Assembly (NCBI RefSeq): GCF_910591885.1
Contig: NC_063281.1
Coordinates: 12,011,200 to 12,075,199, forward strand
DNA length: 64,000 nucleotides
DNA from: Bombus terrestris
Lineage: Eukaryota > Arthropoda > Insecta > Hymenoptera > Apidae
Direction of reading: 5' to 3'
Positions 63,548 to 64,000 of the stretch are shown piece after piece. The notes beneath the pieces were generated by a model. That model ran no database searches and was not told the DNA's origin. It saw only the letters and a program-made list of their open reading frames with translations. Positions within the stretch are counted from its first letter, which is position 1, and each line of letters opens with the position of its first letter. A program made the position numbers and the translations under genes.

Positions 63548-64000
63548 TTTCAAAACAAATTCTGCGACATGATCATAACATTATTAAAATTAATTGTAAC
63601 AATAACAATTTCCATCCAATATTTTAAGGAAATATTTATAATTGTTACACTTTTATCTTCAAACAGCTCTAAACGTTTATACAATCTAAGATTTACATCC
63701 ATTCAGCATTCGTATATTTATATCTTACACATTCTTATTTTACATGTCGCTTAACACAACATACATATACATACAATCTCGATCTGGAATCTTCCGTATA
63801 GTACATTTTTTACTCTATCTCTTTCTTTCCGCTTTCTTTATACCTTCCATCCCTTTTGCAAAATTGTTTAAGAAAGAAAAGTACAAAAGTACACAAGTTT
63901 TAAATACAACGAAAAATCAACTACGTAATTAATTACAGGAATGTAATCACATCTATTAAAAACGAATAACAATAACCTATTTAGAAAAATCTGCATCAGT
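63548..64000. other. upstream region of the TMEM17-like gene
   Basis: AT-rich, with no supported coding region. A 61-codon hydrophobic plus-strand frame (63569-63754) looks compositional. The promoter of the TMEM17-like gene should lie here. Confidence 0.5.

Overview
The window is nuclear DNA of an insect, most likely a hymenopteran and possibly a bee. The insect call rests on intron-containing genes whose closest relatives are insect proteins (the ecdysteroid P450s CYP306A1 and CYP18A1, Fused kinase, an astacin, a TMEM17-like protein). The hymenopteran call is inference from AT-rich introns, CpG-rich intergenic DNA and many simple repeats. Nothing bacterial, plasmid-like or viral is visible. 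Every intron I placed is GT-AG, and none has a U12-type donor.

Layout. 1-10.4 kb: no gene I can support. 10.37-10.90 kb (minus): a weak candidate small gene. 11.65-13.22 kb (plus): SNRNP48, a U12 spliceosome protein. 13.78-17.13 kb (plus): fused/STK36 kinase. 17.30-19.01 kb (minus): a secreted astacin metalloprotease, convergent with fused. 19-27 kb: intergenic, with a Tc1-like terminal repeat, a 54-unit hexanucleotide array and two ecdysone-response-like palindromes. 27.42-29.87 kb (plus): CYP306A1 (phantom). 32.27-35.59 kb (minus): CYP18A1, convergent with CYP306A1. 35.6-57.1 kb: a gene-poor stretch with a likely CYP18A1 upstream promoter, a third ecdysone-response-like site, one 74-residue Cys-rich ORF and several DNA-transposon relics. 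57.1-60.05 kb (plus): a YIL108W-like zinc metallopeptidase. 61.35-62.55 kb (plus): GLTP. 62.77-63.55 kb (minus): a TMEM17-like four-helix ciliary protein, assembled from exons too short to stand out as ORFs.

How the genes relate. CYP306A1 hydroxylates ecdysteroid precursors at C25, and CYP18A1 inactivates ecdysteroids at C26, so hormone synthesis and hormone removal sit tail to tail. Two exact matches and one near match to the EcR/USP inverted-repeat consensus lie outside the pair, one of them about 1.1 kb upstream of a candidate CYP18A1 TATA promoter. The other genes look like ordinary neighbours with no shared pathway, although fused/STK36 and TMEM17 both have links to cilia or Hedgehog signalling in animals.

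All gene models were spliced by hand from frame, splice consensus and remembered family features. Exon phases were checked arithmetically and agree for the eight named genes. No database search was possible.
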